A stretch of DNA of 64,000 nt from Calditrichota bacterium (GCA_013150955.1 JAADJD010000028.1:1-64000); one strand, 5' to 3'; shown: positions 27,498 through 35,846, numbered from the stretch's first letter. The notes: generated by a model not told the origin, from the letters alone. A program made the numbers and translations.

Positions 27498-27689
27498 TGC
27501 ATTCGCCTACGAATCACACGAATTCACGCAAATGCTTTAGCCTACGAATGACACGAATTAAAACGAATAAAATAATAAAATTCTTTGGATGATATCTGGA
27601 TGAAATTGTGTTCCGGGAGATATTAACAGTTTTGTTGACATTTTTCAGGTTCATTCGTGTAATTCGTAGGCTAATGCATCATTTGGGAT
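27498..27689 (+). repeat. Dispersed palindromic element, full copy with duplicated left arm
   Basis: This copy lies in the 346-bp gap before the isochorismatase-fold gene. It has two successive left arms (CCTACGAATCACACGAATT near 27506 and CCTACGAATGACACGAATT at 27541), the interior TATCTGGATGAAATTGTG, and the right arm ATTCGTGTAATTCGTAGG followed by TAATGCATCATTTGGG. Left and right arms are inverted repeats. The 137 bases between it and the next start codon contain no recognisable feature except a purine-rich ribosome site. Confidence 0.85.
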
Positions 27690-27826
27690 CAATAGCTTTT
27701 CTGGCGGGCTTTTCTCCTGACCGTTAGACCCCATCCATCGATTGTTCATGTTTTTCCCGATTTCTTTACATTTGTAAATGCTTTTTCCGGGAAAAATATC
27801 GTTATTCGGCAGAAAAAGGGATTTCA

Positions 27827-28423
27827 ATGGAGAATGTTTCCCTGCCTCTGGAGCCGGTACCGACCGCCATCCTGGTCATTGAATTCCAGAAAACCTGGAC
27901 AGAAAAAGGACTATTCCACTGGCTTATTCGCCGCATGTATCGTTCCCGGCGGGTGCTGGATCACACCCAGGCGGTGCTCCACTGCGCTCGCCAGCGGGGT
28001 TTTCCGGTTATCCATGCGCCGTTTGTGGTCGATCCCTCTGACCCGGAAAGTTTCCGACGCATCCCCCTGCTACCCAAACTGCTTCGGGGATTCACGGCTG
28101 GAACCTGGAAGGCCGAATTTACTCCCGGCATCTATCACCCTTCGGATATCGTGATTCAGGGACGCTACGCTTTTGATGCAACGCTGGGGAGTAACTTAAT
28201 TCCCATTCTAAACGAAATGCGCATCCGCCAGGTGCTCTGCTGCGGATTTACCACCGATCAATGCGTCGCCCGTACCCTGAAAAGCCTGTCCCAACAGGGC
28301 TACCTGTGCGCGCTGATATCGGACGCCAGTGCCACATTTACCCGCTGGCAACAAAAACGGGTGGAAAAGCGATTTCGCTCGCTCACCAGCCAGGAAATCA
28401 TTCGTCAATGGTGTACCGGATAA
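27827..28423 (+). CDS. Isochorismatase-fold hydrolase with altered catalytic triad
   Basis: A 198-residue protein of the isochorismatase-like cysteine hydrolase superfamily (nicotinamidases, biuret hydrolases and others). The fold is clear: ILVIEFQKTW as strand 1, PVIHAPFVVDP, and CCGFTTDQCVARTL holding the nucleophilic Cys (about residue 147). The other two triad positions differ from the family: the Asp of the usual DxQ is Glu (EFQ, near 22), and the usual Lys before the xAFxxT loop is replaced (QGRYAFDATLGSNL). Activity may therefore be changed or lost. The last codon and stop lie in a repeat element. Start follows AAGGGA. Confidence 0.82.
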   Translation: MENVSLPLEPVPTAILVIEFQKTWTEKGLFHWLIRRMYRSRRVLDHTQAVLHCARQRGFPVIHAPFVVDPSDPESFRRIPLLPKLLRGFTAGTWKAEFTPGIYHPSDIVIQGRYAFDATLGSNLIPILNEMRIRQVLCCGFTTDQCVARTLKSLSQQGYLCALISDASATFTRWQQKRVEKRFRSLTSQEIIRQWCTG

Positions 28424-28510
28424 AAATATGTTCCGGGGTGTGTTCGTAATTCTTGTGGATGTTTTTTGGAATCATTCGCAGGATTCGCAGTTTCATCCAT
28501 TATTTGGGTC
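28417..28510 (+). repeat. Dispersed palindromic element, right half
   Basis: It begins with CCGGATAAAAATATGTTCCGG, shortened here to its first 18 bases CCGGATAAAAATATGTTC, which matches the internal segment of the 17730 copy, and ends in the right arm ATTCGCAGGATTCGCAG followed by CATTATTTGGG. The left arm is missing. The stop codon of the upstream hydrolase (28421-28423) is the TAA of this internal segment. Confidence 0.7.
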
Positions 28511-28592
28511 ATTTGGGCTCCAGAAGAGAGGCGTCCCTGCCCGAAGCAATGCCCTGCCAACAGGGATGGATGGATTCATTCATCCGCCCGAA

Positions 28593-28626
28593 TGCTGGTT
28601 ACCGCAGGCCACCGCGGTAACCAGCA
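28593..28626. terminator. Strong hairpin between convergent genes
   Basis: A perfect 13-bp stem (TGCTGGTTACCGC with GCGGTAACCAGCA) encloses an 8-base loop. It lies between the convergent ends of the isochorismatase-fold gene and the phosphoesterase-fold gene (stop at 28639). There is no T-run on either side, so it may stop transcription by another route, protect mRNA ends, or be a separate palindromic repeat. Confidence 0.5.
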
Positions 28627-28638
28627 CCATTAAATTCA

Positions 28639-29400
28639 TTACAGGGTCTTAAACATGATTTCCCGGCGACGGAGATTCAGCAGAGCATACTGACCTTCCC
28701 GTAAAGAGCCGGGATTAATGACATGGGTCGTGCCGATGATCTCCTCGCCCTGTTCCGTCCCGGAACCCACAAAGGCGAAAGTGGGATCGTACGTCTTGAT
28801 GAAATCCTCCACCACCTCAGAACCGGTGTGTTTCCCATCCTTCACATCCAGCTTGCCACCATATGGCGGTGTGTAGAAGACCATGATCAGTTCCATGGGA
28901 CGTAAATCGCGGATGATCTTTAGATGATACTCAACCTCCCATCGTGGATACCGGAGGATGAATTTCTCTTCGCGGGTCTTCTCGGAGATTTCCCCGCCAA
29001 AACCGACCAGTTCATAATGATTGCGGTAGAAAGAGAAACTTTTATGAATGTTGCGAATGTGTGGGTACACGATCTCGTAATTGAATGCTTCCCTCAAATA
29101 GCGATCAATGGGAGCATCAAATTTTCCGGGAATGTAAAACACCGGGGTGTTCAATTCCCCCAATCCCTTAAAAAAAAGTTCGTACTGTTTCAAATCGCTT
29201 TCTTCCTCGTGGGACACTTTTTCAAACGATGCCGCTCGTCCTTCTTTTTCTGCATCCTCAAACTCTCTGACCCGCTCCAGCCCTTTTACAATTCCACCGG
29301 CAAAGACAATGAAATCAACTTTCTCCCGTTCCACCAGTTTTTTCAAATCACCCAGTACACGATCTTCCCCCAGATAATTGGCCAGCGCCAATACCTTCAT
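28639..29400 (-). CDS. Metallophosphoesterase-fold protein lacking metal ligands
   Basis: A 253-residue protein with the overall order of a calcineurin-like phosphoesterase, but with every metal-binding motif substituted. The DxH motif reads ANYLG, GDxx reads AGGIVKG, GNH(D/E) reads PGKFD, the later His motif reads VFYTPPYGG, and GHxH reads GSGTEQG. Structural motifs are kept: INPGSLREGQYALL and the FVGSGT strand. It therefore probably no longer hydrolyses phosphoesters and may be a regulatory or nucleotide-binding homologue. Two Shine-Dalgarno sites (GGAGG) precede the ATG. It seems to be transcribed alone. Confidence 0.75.
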   Translation of the reverse strand: MKVLALANYLGEDRVLGDLKKLVEREKVDFIVFAGGIVKGLERVREFEDAEKEGRAASFEKVSHEEESDLKQYELFFKGLGELNTPVFYIPGKFDAPIDRYLREAFNYEIVYPHIRNIHKSFSFYRNHYELVGFGGEISEKTREEKFILRYPRWEVEYHLKIIRDLRPMELIMVFYTPPYGGKLDVKDGKHTGSEVVEDFIKTYDPTFAFVGSGTEQGEEIIGTTHVINPGSLREGQYALLNLRRREIMFKTL

Positions 29401-29482
29401 GCCTCCTCACCTCCTTTCTGTGATTTTTCCAAAACATTATATTCCCGAAAATTTGACCGAGTTTCTTCATTCGTCATTTATC

Positions 29483-29636
29483 TCAGATGATGCATTAAAA
29501 CCACGAATGACACGAATTAACACAAACAAAATTAATAAAATAAATTGGATTGTATCTGGAGAAAACTTGTTCTCGTGACTTATTCGCTTTTTGGGGATAT
29601 GTTCTGGTTTTCATTCGTGTGATTCGCGGTTTAGAT
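29483..29636 (+). repeat. Dispersed palindromic element, full copy
   Basis: The left end reads AGATGATGCATTAAAACCACG, shortened here to AGATGATGCATTAAAACC, then ACGAATGACACGAATTAACAC; the interior has TTGTATCTGGAGAAAACTTG; the right arm is ATTCGTGTGATTCGCGG. The minus-strand heptosyltransferase stop codon (29631-29633) lies in the outermost bases of the right end. Confidence 0.82.
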
Positions 29637-30695
29637 AAAATCCGTGCTACGAGGCTTCACCTGGATCAACGATTGGATGGCCTGCCAGACCCGTTCCGGC
29701 GTCAGGGTGGTCATGCAACGGAAATGCGATTTGGGACAGGCGGATCGCCCAATGTGGTGACAGGGACGGCAGGGAATGTCGGGATTTTCAACCACCACTG
29801 CACGGGGATTAATGGGGAAGAATCCCAGCTCGCGCGTGGTGGAACCAAAAATAGCCACCTGAGGCACCTGAAATGCGGCCGCTATGTGCATTAAACCGGA
29901 ATCGTTGCTGACGAACAAGCTGGCGTTCTGGATGAATGCCGCCGCCTCCATCAGGCAAATTTCCCGATCGAGCCCCATGGCCAGATCATCCGGCACCGAA
30001 TGGATGATGTCCCGAAGAAGAGGACGTTCATCGGGACTGCCCAGCAACAGGGTCTTCCAGCCCAGCTGATCATAGATTATTTGAATTAGCCGGATAAAAT
30101 GAGCGGGTGGCCAGCGTTTGGTGAAGTGCTTACTGCCGGGCGCCATGATCACCCGCACGCCCTTTTCAACCAGACGTTTCCACTCCCCGGCTACCGCACG
30201 TTGCACCTCCTCAGGGACAAAACATTCGAGCCGCAAATCGTGGGTAGAGATACCCAGAGGTGCCGCCGCCATTAAATAACGCCCGGCTACCGAAAGCGCC
30301 GATTCCGGCAATCCCGAATACCGATTCATTTTCAAATAAACCAGCAGCCACCGTCTGCCATAATACTTTTTGACCTTAAGCACCGGTCTGCCCCTGCGTA
30401 AATAAATGCTGCGCCAGTTGCGATGAATGTCCAGCACCACATCGTAATGGGCGGCGACAATTTGCCGTCGCAATTCTCGCAAACCCGACCAGCCAGAAGC
30501 CGGATCGTAAATTAAAACCCGGGAAAGATGAGGATTGTAGCGTACCAGATCGGCATAATCGGAGCGCACCAGAAAATCAATCCGGGCGTGAGGAAAACGC
30601 TGGCGGAGCGCACGAACCAGCGGTGACGTCAACACGATGTCACCAATCGAGCTAAGGCGGATGATTAAAATCCTGTCAGGGCGATCCTTGGGCAT
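29631..30695 (-). CDS. GT9 heptosyltransferase-like glycosyltransferase
   Basis: A 354-residue family 9 glycosyltransferase of the ADP-heptose:LPS heptosyltransferase type, expected to extend the LPS inner core. It has the N-terminal RILIIRLSSIGDIVLTSP with the conserved SSIGD, the mid-protein VIMAPGSKHFTKRWPPAHF (acceptor/donor region), and LFVSNDSGLMHIAAAFQVPQVAIFG near residue 275, the nucleotide-sugar binding segment. The C-terminal cysteines in CRPCHH and CPKSHFRC resemble those of many GT9 enzymes. It follows the polyprenyl synthase gene at 215 bases. The ADP-heptose donor is inferred from the family. Confidence 0.9.
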   Translation of the reverse strand: MPKDRPDRILIIRLSSIGDIVLTSPLVRALRQRFPHARIDFLVRSDYADLVRYNPHLSRVLIYDPASGWSGLRELRRQIVAAHYDVVLDIHRNWRSIYLRRGRPVLKVKKYYGRRWLLVYLKMNRYSGLPESALSVAGRYLMAAAPLGISTHDLRLECFVPEEVQRAVAGEWKRLVEKGVRVIMAPGSKHFTKRWPPAHFIRLIQIIYDQLGWKTLLLGSPDERPLLRDIIHSVPDDLAMGLDREICLMEAAAFIQNASLFVSNDSGLMHIAAAFQVPQVAIFGSTTRELGFFPINPRAVVVENPDIPCRPCHHIGRSACPKSHFRCMTTLTPERVWQAIQSLIQVKPRSTDFI

Positions 30696-30910
30696 GTTTT
30701 CTTTTCTTTCGATGGATCATTCCAGGAGGGAAATGGTGGCCAGTGCCGCTGGAGCCCGCCTTGTGATTCCCCCACGATTCAATGGTTCCACACGAACGGC
30801 TGGCCAGTCCACACCCCGATCCCTTCATCGGTTACATCGGTTCACATAATGCATTAACATGCAAATGACCGGAATGATTGCCGGGTTTACAGGATCGGAC
30901 ACGGCGGTGA

Positions 30911-31912
30911 TTACTTGTTTCGCGTGATGGCGAATTCCGCCAGTGTTGCCAGGGCATCCCGTGCCGGGGAACGTGGCAGCCCTTCCAGCGTTTCCAGAGC
31001 CCGATCCTTAAATTCCACCGCTTTTAAGTGAGCCTTTTCCAGCCCCCCATACTCATTCACAAATCGGACGATCTCCAGGATATCTTTCTTATCGGCGCCA
31101 TTCTTCAGGGTACGAATAATGCGCTTTCGCGACTTACCGGGCGATTCCCGAAAAGCATACAACAGCGGCAGGGTGATTTTCTTTTCCTTCAAATCCAGTC
31201 CCACCGGCTTTCCCAGCACACCGATGCTGCCTTCGTAATCCAGCATGTCATCCTTAATCTGAAAGGCCATTCCCAGATATTCCCCGTAATCTTTCAGACG
31301 CTCCCGATAATCCGGTGGAGCATCGACGGTTACGGCGCCCAGCTCACAACAGGCAGAGATCAGAGAAGCGGTTTTATCGGCTATCAGTTGAAAGTATTCC
31401 CTTTCCGTGATGTCCAGATTCCTTGACTTTTGAAACTGCAGCAACTCGCCCTTGCTCATCCGCTTGGCGACGGTGGCAATAATGTTCATGATTTCCAGAT
31501 TCTGGGTTTCAGTGGCCGCAATCAGGGACTTGGCCAGTAAATAATCCCCCATCAAGATCGCCACCTTGCTTTTCCAGATTTTGTGAATGGTGGGGAACCC
31601 CCGCCGCAACTCGGCATTGTCCACCACATCATCGTGGATCAATGTCGCGGTATGCAATAATTCCACCACCACCGCCGTGACGTAGGTGGCTTGCTGAGGC
31701 TCCCCGCTGGCACGTGCCGATACCAGCAACAACGCCGGACGAAACTGCTTTCCCTTGTGAATGACCAGATACTTCGCGATGGCATCCACAATGCGAACGT
31801 TGGAGCTCATCAACCGCTTGAAGTGCCGATCAAATTCCTTTAAATCGTTTTTAAAAGGTTGGAAGATGCGCTTTAGCTGTCCTTTCATGTTTCCAATTTC
31901 CCGATTAACCAT
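30911..31912 (-). CDS. Trans-polyprenyl diphosphate synthase
   Basis: A 333-residue all-helical prenyl elongase, making a long trans-polyprenyl diphosphate, most likely the side chain of menaquinone or another quinone. Both aspartate-rich motifs are present: LIHDDVVDNAELRRG (first, near residue 92) and QIKDDMLDYEG (second, near 220), together with KGKQFRPAL and the LMGDYLLAKS helix. Chain length cannot be derived with confidence, though small residues before the first motif suggest a long product. An ATG at 31888 is an alternative start. It lies 17 bases after tatC. Confidence 0.93.
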   Translation of the reverse strand: MVNREIGNMKGQLKRIFQPFKNDLKEFDRHFKRLMSSNVRIVDAIAKYLVIHKGKQFRPALLLVSARASGEPQQATYVTAVVVELLHTATLIHDDVVDNAELRRGFPTIHKIWKSKVAILMGDYLLAKSLIAATETQNLEIMNIIATVAKRMSKGELLQFQKSRNLDITEREYFQLIADKTASLISACCELGAVTVDAPPDYRERLKDYGEYLGMAFQIKDDMLDYEGSIGVLGKPVGLDLKEKKITLPLLYAFRESPGKSRKRIIRTLKNGADKKDILEIVRFVNEYGGLEKAHLKAVEFKDRALETLEGLPRSPARDALATLAEFAITRNK

Positions 31913-31928
31913 TCACATTTATTTTCCA

Positions 31929-32708
31929 TTATGCTTCGGGTGTCCTGGCGGCCTCTTCGGCCTTTTCGGCTTCTGCCTCTTTCAACTTTTTGTTCAATAC
32001 CAGCTGCGAAATCCAGATCGAAAATTCGTACAATAAAATTAATGGGATGCCCAGCATCACCTGAGTAATGATGTCGGGAGGAGTCAGCACCGCAGCGATG
32101 ACAAAAATGGCCACCACGGCATGCCGGCGGTAACGCCGCATCAATTCCGGGGTTAACAAACCAATCTTGCTAAAAAAATAGCTGATGACCGGCAGTTCGA
32201 AGATTACCCCGAAAATAACCAGCAGCCGGATGGCAAAACCGATGTAAAAATCGATGGCAATATTGGCGCTGATCTCTGGCGGAGCCAGTCCAATGAAAAA
32301 ATTGAGCGCAAATGGCAACACCACAAAATAGGAAAACAACACCCCCAGAATGAAAAGCGTGGTGGAAGACAGCAGCAACCGCGGAAAATACCGCCGCTCG
32401 TGTTCCAACAGTCCTGGCGCAATGAACAACCAGAACTGGTGCAAAATGTAGGGCAAGCTCAGAATGACCCCACCAAAAAGTCCCACCTCCAGGGTGACCA
32501 GAAACATGCCCTGAACCTTGAGTACCTGAAGGGTAAAAGGATGATCCAGCTGGGTGGTCGGCCAGAGCAGCACCTGCAGAATCTTTTTTGCAAAGATCAG
32601 GCAGATTACCATACCGATGCCCATGGCAATCAGGGAACGGATGATGCGCTGGCGCAGTTCTTCCAGGTGTTCCAGTAAAGGCATTTCTTTGTCTTCGTAC
32701 TTCGCCAT
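31929..32708 (-). CDS. tatC: Sec-independent protein translocase TatC
   Basis: A 259-residue inner-membrane protein with six predicted helices, the receptor for twin-arginine signal peptides. It starts with the family signature MPLLEHLEELRQRII, has FxxPGLLEHERRYFPRLL (FIAPGLLEHERR, about residues 95-106) with the conserved Glu, and FGVIFELPV near 165, where the Glu in the fourth helix region is conserved. The C-terminus is a charged Glu/Ala-rich tail. A Tat signal peptide occurs in this window (asparaginase-family protein at 45616), consistent with a working pathway. No tatA is seen here. Confidence 0.96.
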   Translation of the reverse strand: MAKYEDKEMPLLEHLEELRQRIIRSLIAMGIGMVICLIFAKKILQVLLWPTTQLDHPFTLQVLKVQGMFLVTLEVGLFGGVILSLPYILHQFWLFIAPGLLEHERRYFPRLLLSSTTLFILGVLFSYFVVLPFALNFFIGLAPPEISANIAIDFYIGFAIRLLVIFGVIFELPVISYFFSKIGLLTPELMRRYRRHAVVAIFVIAAVLTPPDIITQVMLGIPLILLYEFSIWISQLVLNKKLKEAEAEKAEEAARTPEA

Positions 32709-32774
32709 CTCTGCCGCCTACCGTTTCGTCGTCCCGGCCTTTTCGACGCCAACTTAACGCCATTTAAGAGGCAT

Positions 32775-32805
32775 GAAATTTAATTCTTTTCACGTTAAAA
32801 TAAAA
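32775..32805 (-). promoter_or_regulatory. Candidate promoter for the tatC operon
   Basis: On the minus strand TTTT is followed after 19 bases by TAAATTTC, a two-mismatch version of TTTG-N19-TAnnTTTG. It lies about 65 bases before the tatC start in an AT-rich stretch. Confidence 0.28.
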
Positions 32806-32908
32806 ATATTCATTATTTTTCAAGCACCGGGCCATTGGGAACGATTTTTCACAAAAGGAGTTCATGATTTGTTCGCGGGAGATTGTGGGCGAACAGGTCA
32901 TTAAACAC

Positions 32909-33072
32909 ATATAATGCGTTAAACCACGAATCACGCAAATGAATTCGAAAATAATCAACAAAATAGTGAATATATTCGGGAAAGCATTTTCACCCAGGTA
33001 GAATCAAGTGCATTTTATGTTTTTATTTGTGTTAATTCGTGTAATTCGTGGTTCTAAAGCATAATCTGGGTT
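32909..33072 (-). repeat. Dispersed palindromic element, full copy, reverse orientation
   Basis: It starts TATAATGCGTTAAACC followed by ACGAATCACGCAAATGAATT, carries the reversed interior (AATCAACAAAATAGTGAA, then GAAAGCATTTTCACCC), and ends in ATTCGTGTAATTCGTGG and AAGCATAATCTGGGTT. The interior shares a distinct subtype with the copy at 59424. Its right end lies seven bases before the ribosome site of the lipoprotein gene at 33093. The rest of the 384-bp gap back to tatC holds no gene. Confidence 0.85.
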
Positions 33073-33092
33073 AAAATCTGGAGGTCGTTACC

Positions 33093-33653
33093 ATTGGGTT
33101 ATCATACCGATCGTGGAGTGCTGTTCTGATCGTTCTGTGGATGCTTTCGACAGGGTGCCAGACCAGCACCGAGAGCCTGAGCACTGACGGGGGTACTCCA
33201 CTCTTGAAAAATCCATCTTTTGAGGAAAGTGGCAAACCTTCCGGCAAATATTGGCGCATCGCCAACTATCCGGGATTCCAGTTTCACAACAGCGCCCCAG
33301 AGGGTGGCGGCAAATGGAGCGTATGCTTGCCGGGGGATTGGCTTGGAGGTACCGATTTGCCCATGGTTTACCAGACCGTACCCGCCATTCCAGGGAAGCA
33401 AACCTACACGATGGAGTTGTGGGCACGCAAATCCACCTTCGATGGCGAAGCCCGGTTGCAATTAATTACTGCCGACACCACCTACAGCCTGGTGACGTTT
33501 CGGATTGATTCAGACACCTGGAAACGCTATTCGAAAACCGTTTCCCTTTCTGCCAGGGACAGCGATAGCCTGAGGGTGGTGTTGTTACCGGGCACCAGCG
33601 GTTTGCTAACTTCCAGCACCTGTTACGATCTGGTGCAACTCACCCAACGATAA
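33093..33653 (+). CDS. Lipoprotein with carbohydrate-binding-like domain, apparent ATT start
   Basis: A predicted lipoprotein of 186 residues. If translation begins at ATT 33093, eight bases after a clean GGAGG (33080-33084), the N-terminus is a good signal peptide with an early Arg, a hydrophobic core and the lipobox LSTGC (Cys22). The first ATG in frame (33141) lies inside the hydrophobic core and would give only six residues before the Cys, so it is unlikely to be the true start. The mature part begins with NPSFEESGKPSGKYWRI, the usual opening of a beta-sandwich carbohydrate-binding module, and ends as a jelly-roll. Ligand unknown. A repeat abuts the ribosome site. Confidence 0.65.
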   Translation: MGLSYRSWSAVLIVLWMLSTGCQTSTESLSTDGGTPLLKNPSFEESGKPSGKYWRIANYPGFQFHNSAPEGGGKWSVCLPGDWLGGTDLPMVYQTVPAIPGKQTYTMELWARKSTFDGEARLQLITADTTYSLVTFRIDSDTWKRYSKTVSLSARDSDSLRVVLLPGTSGLLTSSTCYDLVQLTQR

Positions 33654-33750
33654 CCCCATTGCAACAGGCAACAACGGGTACTTCAGATTATTCGGCGCTA
33701 TCAGCAAATGGCGCATGATCCAGAAAGGATCGGGAGGACAGACACTACGC

Positions 33751-35709
33751 CTAATCTTCGAGTTGATCCAGATATTCCTTGATCACCTCTTCCAGCTGCC
33801 GAACGAATCGAGTTAAATAATCTTCTTCGATGTAATCCATGGTTAAATAGGGGGTCAGAATACAACTGCGCAGCAGGAAAATTTCCGTGCCCGATTGATA
33901 TTCCTGAAATTCTACTCCCAGGGATTGTAAAAAGGCGCGCGGGGCATCCCGATAAATGGATGGATCCAGCTCCGTGGAGGAGAGGATGAAGTCCGTGGAA
34001 TGAATGGGTCGACCCACCTGAAATTTGAACCGATCCTTGATGAATTGATTAAACGCGTTCATTCGCCGAACCGAAGGATTCCAGCGACCATTCCGCGCAT
34101 AATTGAACGCGTAACACACGATGTTCAGATCCGGCTCCGAAATGGCCTGCCCGATTACCCGAAACGGGCCATATGTTAACCGAAAGTCCTTCATGGCACG
34201 ATAGAACTGAAGCGCTCCCTCAATGCTTTCGCCAATAAAAGTGCCGTAACCATACCGGTTTAGAGGCACCACCTTATGGGCCAGATAGGTAGCCGCGGCG
34301 GCTGCACCCGGCTTGGAACCTTCCAGAATGTACATGCCAATGAAGGGATCCTCCTCAGAGCCACCGGATTCCCGGAAGACATAGGGTGCAAAACAGGCGA
34401 TGAGCTCCTTCAGGCGTCCATCGCGGAATACCACGGCGCCGCTGGGGTAGGGAATGTATCCCAGTTTATGAGGATCCACCGTCACCGAATCCACCCGCGA
34501 AAGCGCCCGGAATGCGTGAAACACCGCCTTACTGGGCCAGTCCTTCACGATATCCTGCTCGGTTAACTCCTGACGAACAGTTTCATAGGATTCAAACTCA
34601 CTGGCCTCGTTCAAAAACAGGGTACGGGCATACCCACCGTAGGCGGCATCCACGTGAATGTAAAAATGCTGGTGGAGTTCTTGCTTGGCCCAGGTGCGCA
34701 ATTCCACAATCTGATCGATGGCATCCACTGCACCCTCCTCTGTGGAGCCAACAATGCCGATTACGGCCAGGACGGGAGTGCCTTCTTCCCTTAATGAGAC
34801 CAGCCGTTCCTTCAAACGCGCCATATCCATCCGATAGTGCTGATCCACTGCGATCACCTCCAGCGCCTGACGCCCCAGCCCCAGAATCTCCACCGCTTTT
34901 TTCCAGGAATAATGCATGCTGGAGGCCACCAGTACCTTGCCCAAATTTAACCCTCCGATTCCCAGCTGGCTGATATGGTGTTGCAAAATCCCATCCTGAA
35001 CCTGTCGAGTCGTTTCCTCGTCCAGCGTTTCCAGCCATTGATAGTATAAATCGAACACCTCCAGCGGATCGGCTGCGATCAGCAATTCCTCATCCGGGAC
35101 ATCCACATAGCGCTTCTGCCGAAAATGCTGGTGGGCAAACGCATCGAACTCGTCCGCGGTTTGCTTCTGACGTTTCAGGTATCGTTTTATTGCCAGGGGG
35201 AAATCCTTTAAGTTCCGCGCCACCCAGAGGGCTTCATAATTTGCAGTAGTTCCACCAGAAGTGATGTGTCCCCAGGCCTGTGCGGGATCGAACCCCATTA
35301 GCTGCGCCAGTTGACGCCCCACCTCCAGCTCCAGCTGCGTGGTTGCCGGAGAGGCTTCGAACGCCACGTTGTTGGGATTGTAGAACAGGGTGGCGATGTA
35401 ACCCAGCAAGCCGGGGATGAGCAGATCAGACGCCATATGCCCCAGATAACGCGGGCTGGGGAATGGCTGGGACGAATTCTTGAGCAATCCCAGCAATCGG
35501 TAGAGCTCTTCTTTGAACTTGGCCAGTGTGCGGGCATAATCCGGGTGGGCCTTGTCCCATTCGGTAATGCCGAATGGGTCATCCGGATGGAAGTTCCGCC
35601 GCCAGAACACATGATCCCGAAAGACTTCCAGCATGAGCTTCTCAAATTCTTCTGCATTTTCGGCCTTGGGCCCCAGAAACATGGACTCGAAATATATGCC
35701 TTTACCCAT
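33751..35709 (-). CDS. PLP-dependent amino acid decarboxylase, tyrosine-decarboxylase-like
   Basis: A 652-residue group II decarboxylase. The PLP lysine is in VDPHKLGYIPYPSGAVVF (near residue 425), with HVDAAYGGYAR upstream providing the Asp that contacts the pyridine nitrogen and ITSGGTTANYEAL binding phosphate. The segment FIGMYILEGSKPGAAAAATYLAHKVVPLN and the overall length resemble bacterial tyrosine decarboxylases (TyrDC, about 620 residues) more than glutamate decarboxylases. The product would be an amine plus CO2. The usual amine/amino acid antiporter is not next to it, so an acid-resistance role is not supported by context. Start follows AGGAG. Substrate is inferred. Confidence 0.82.
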   Translation of the reverse strand: MGKGIYFESMFLGPKAENAEEFEKLMLEVFRDHVFWRRNFHPDDPFGITEWDKAHPDYARTLAKFKEELYRLLGLLKNSSQPFPSPRYLGHMASDLLIPGLLGYIATLFYNPNNVAFEASPATTQLELEVGRQLAQLMGFDPAQAWGHITSGGTTANYEALWVARNLKDFPLAIKRYLKRQKQTADEFDAFAHQHFRQKRYVDVPDEELLIAADPLEVFDLYYQWLETLDEETTRQVQDGILQHHISQLGIGGLNLGKVLVASSMHYSWKKAVEILGLGRQALEVIAVDQHYRMDMARLKERLVSLREEGTPVLAVIGIVGSTEEGAVDAIDQIVELRTWAKQELHQHFYIHVDAAYGGYARTLFLNEASEFESYETVRQELTEQDIVKDWPSKAVFHAFRALSRVDSVTVDPHKLGYIPYPSGAVVFRDGRLKELIACFAPYVFRESGGSEEDPFIGMYILEGSKPGAAAAATYLAHKVVPLNRYGYGTFIGESIEGALQFYRAMKDFRLTYGPFRVIGQAISEPDLNIVCYAFNYARNGRWNPSVRRMNAFNQFIKDRFKFQVGRPIHSTDFILSSTELDPSIYRDAPRAFLQSLGVEFQEYQSGTEIFLLRSCILTPYLTMDYIEEDYLTRFVRQLEEVIKEYLDQLED

Positions 35710-35846
35710 GATTGTTCTCCTGCATTCAAATTCGGGTAAATATATTCAATAAATCCGGGGGATAAGAAGAAAATAATTTTTAGCTTCCAATTCACCTGAA
35801 TTGGGAGTTGCGATACCAACACCCAGATCTGCGGGTTACCAGAGGT

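Noticed and set aside
30835-30890. Another copy of the dispersed repeat near the polyprenyl synthase gene end
   Set aside because: CATAATGCATTAACATGC resembles one end, but no arm or interior follows; similarity is too short.
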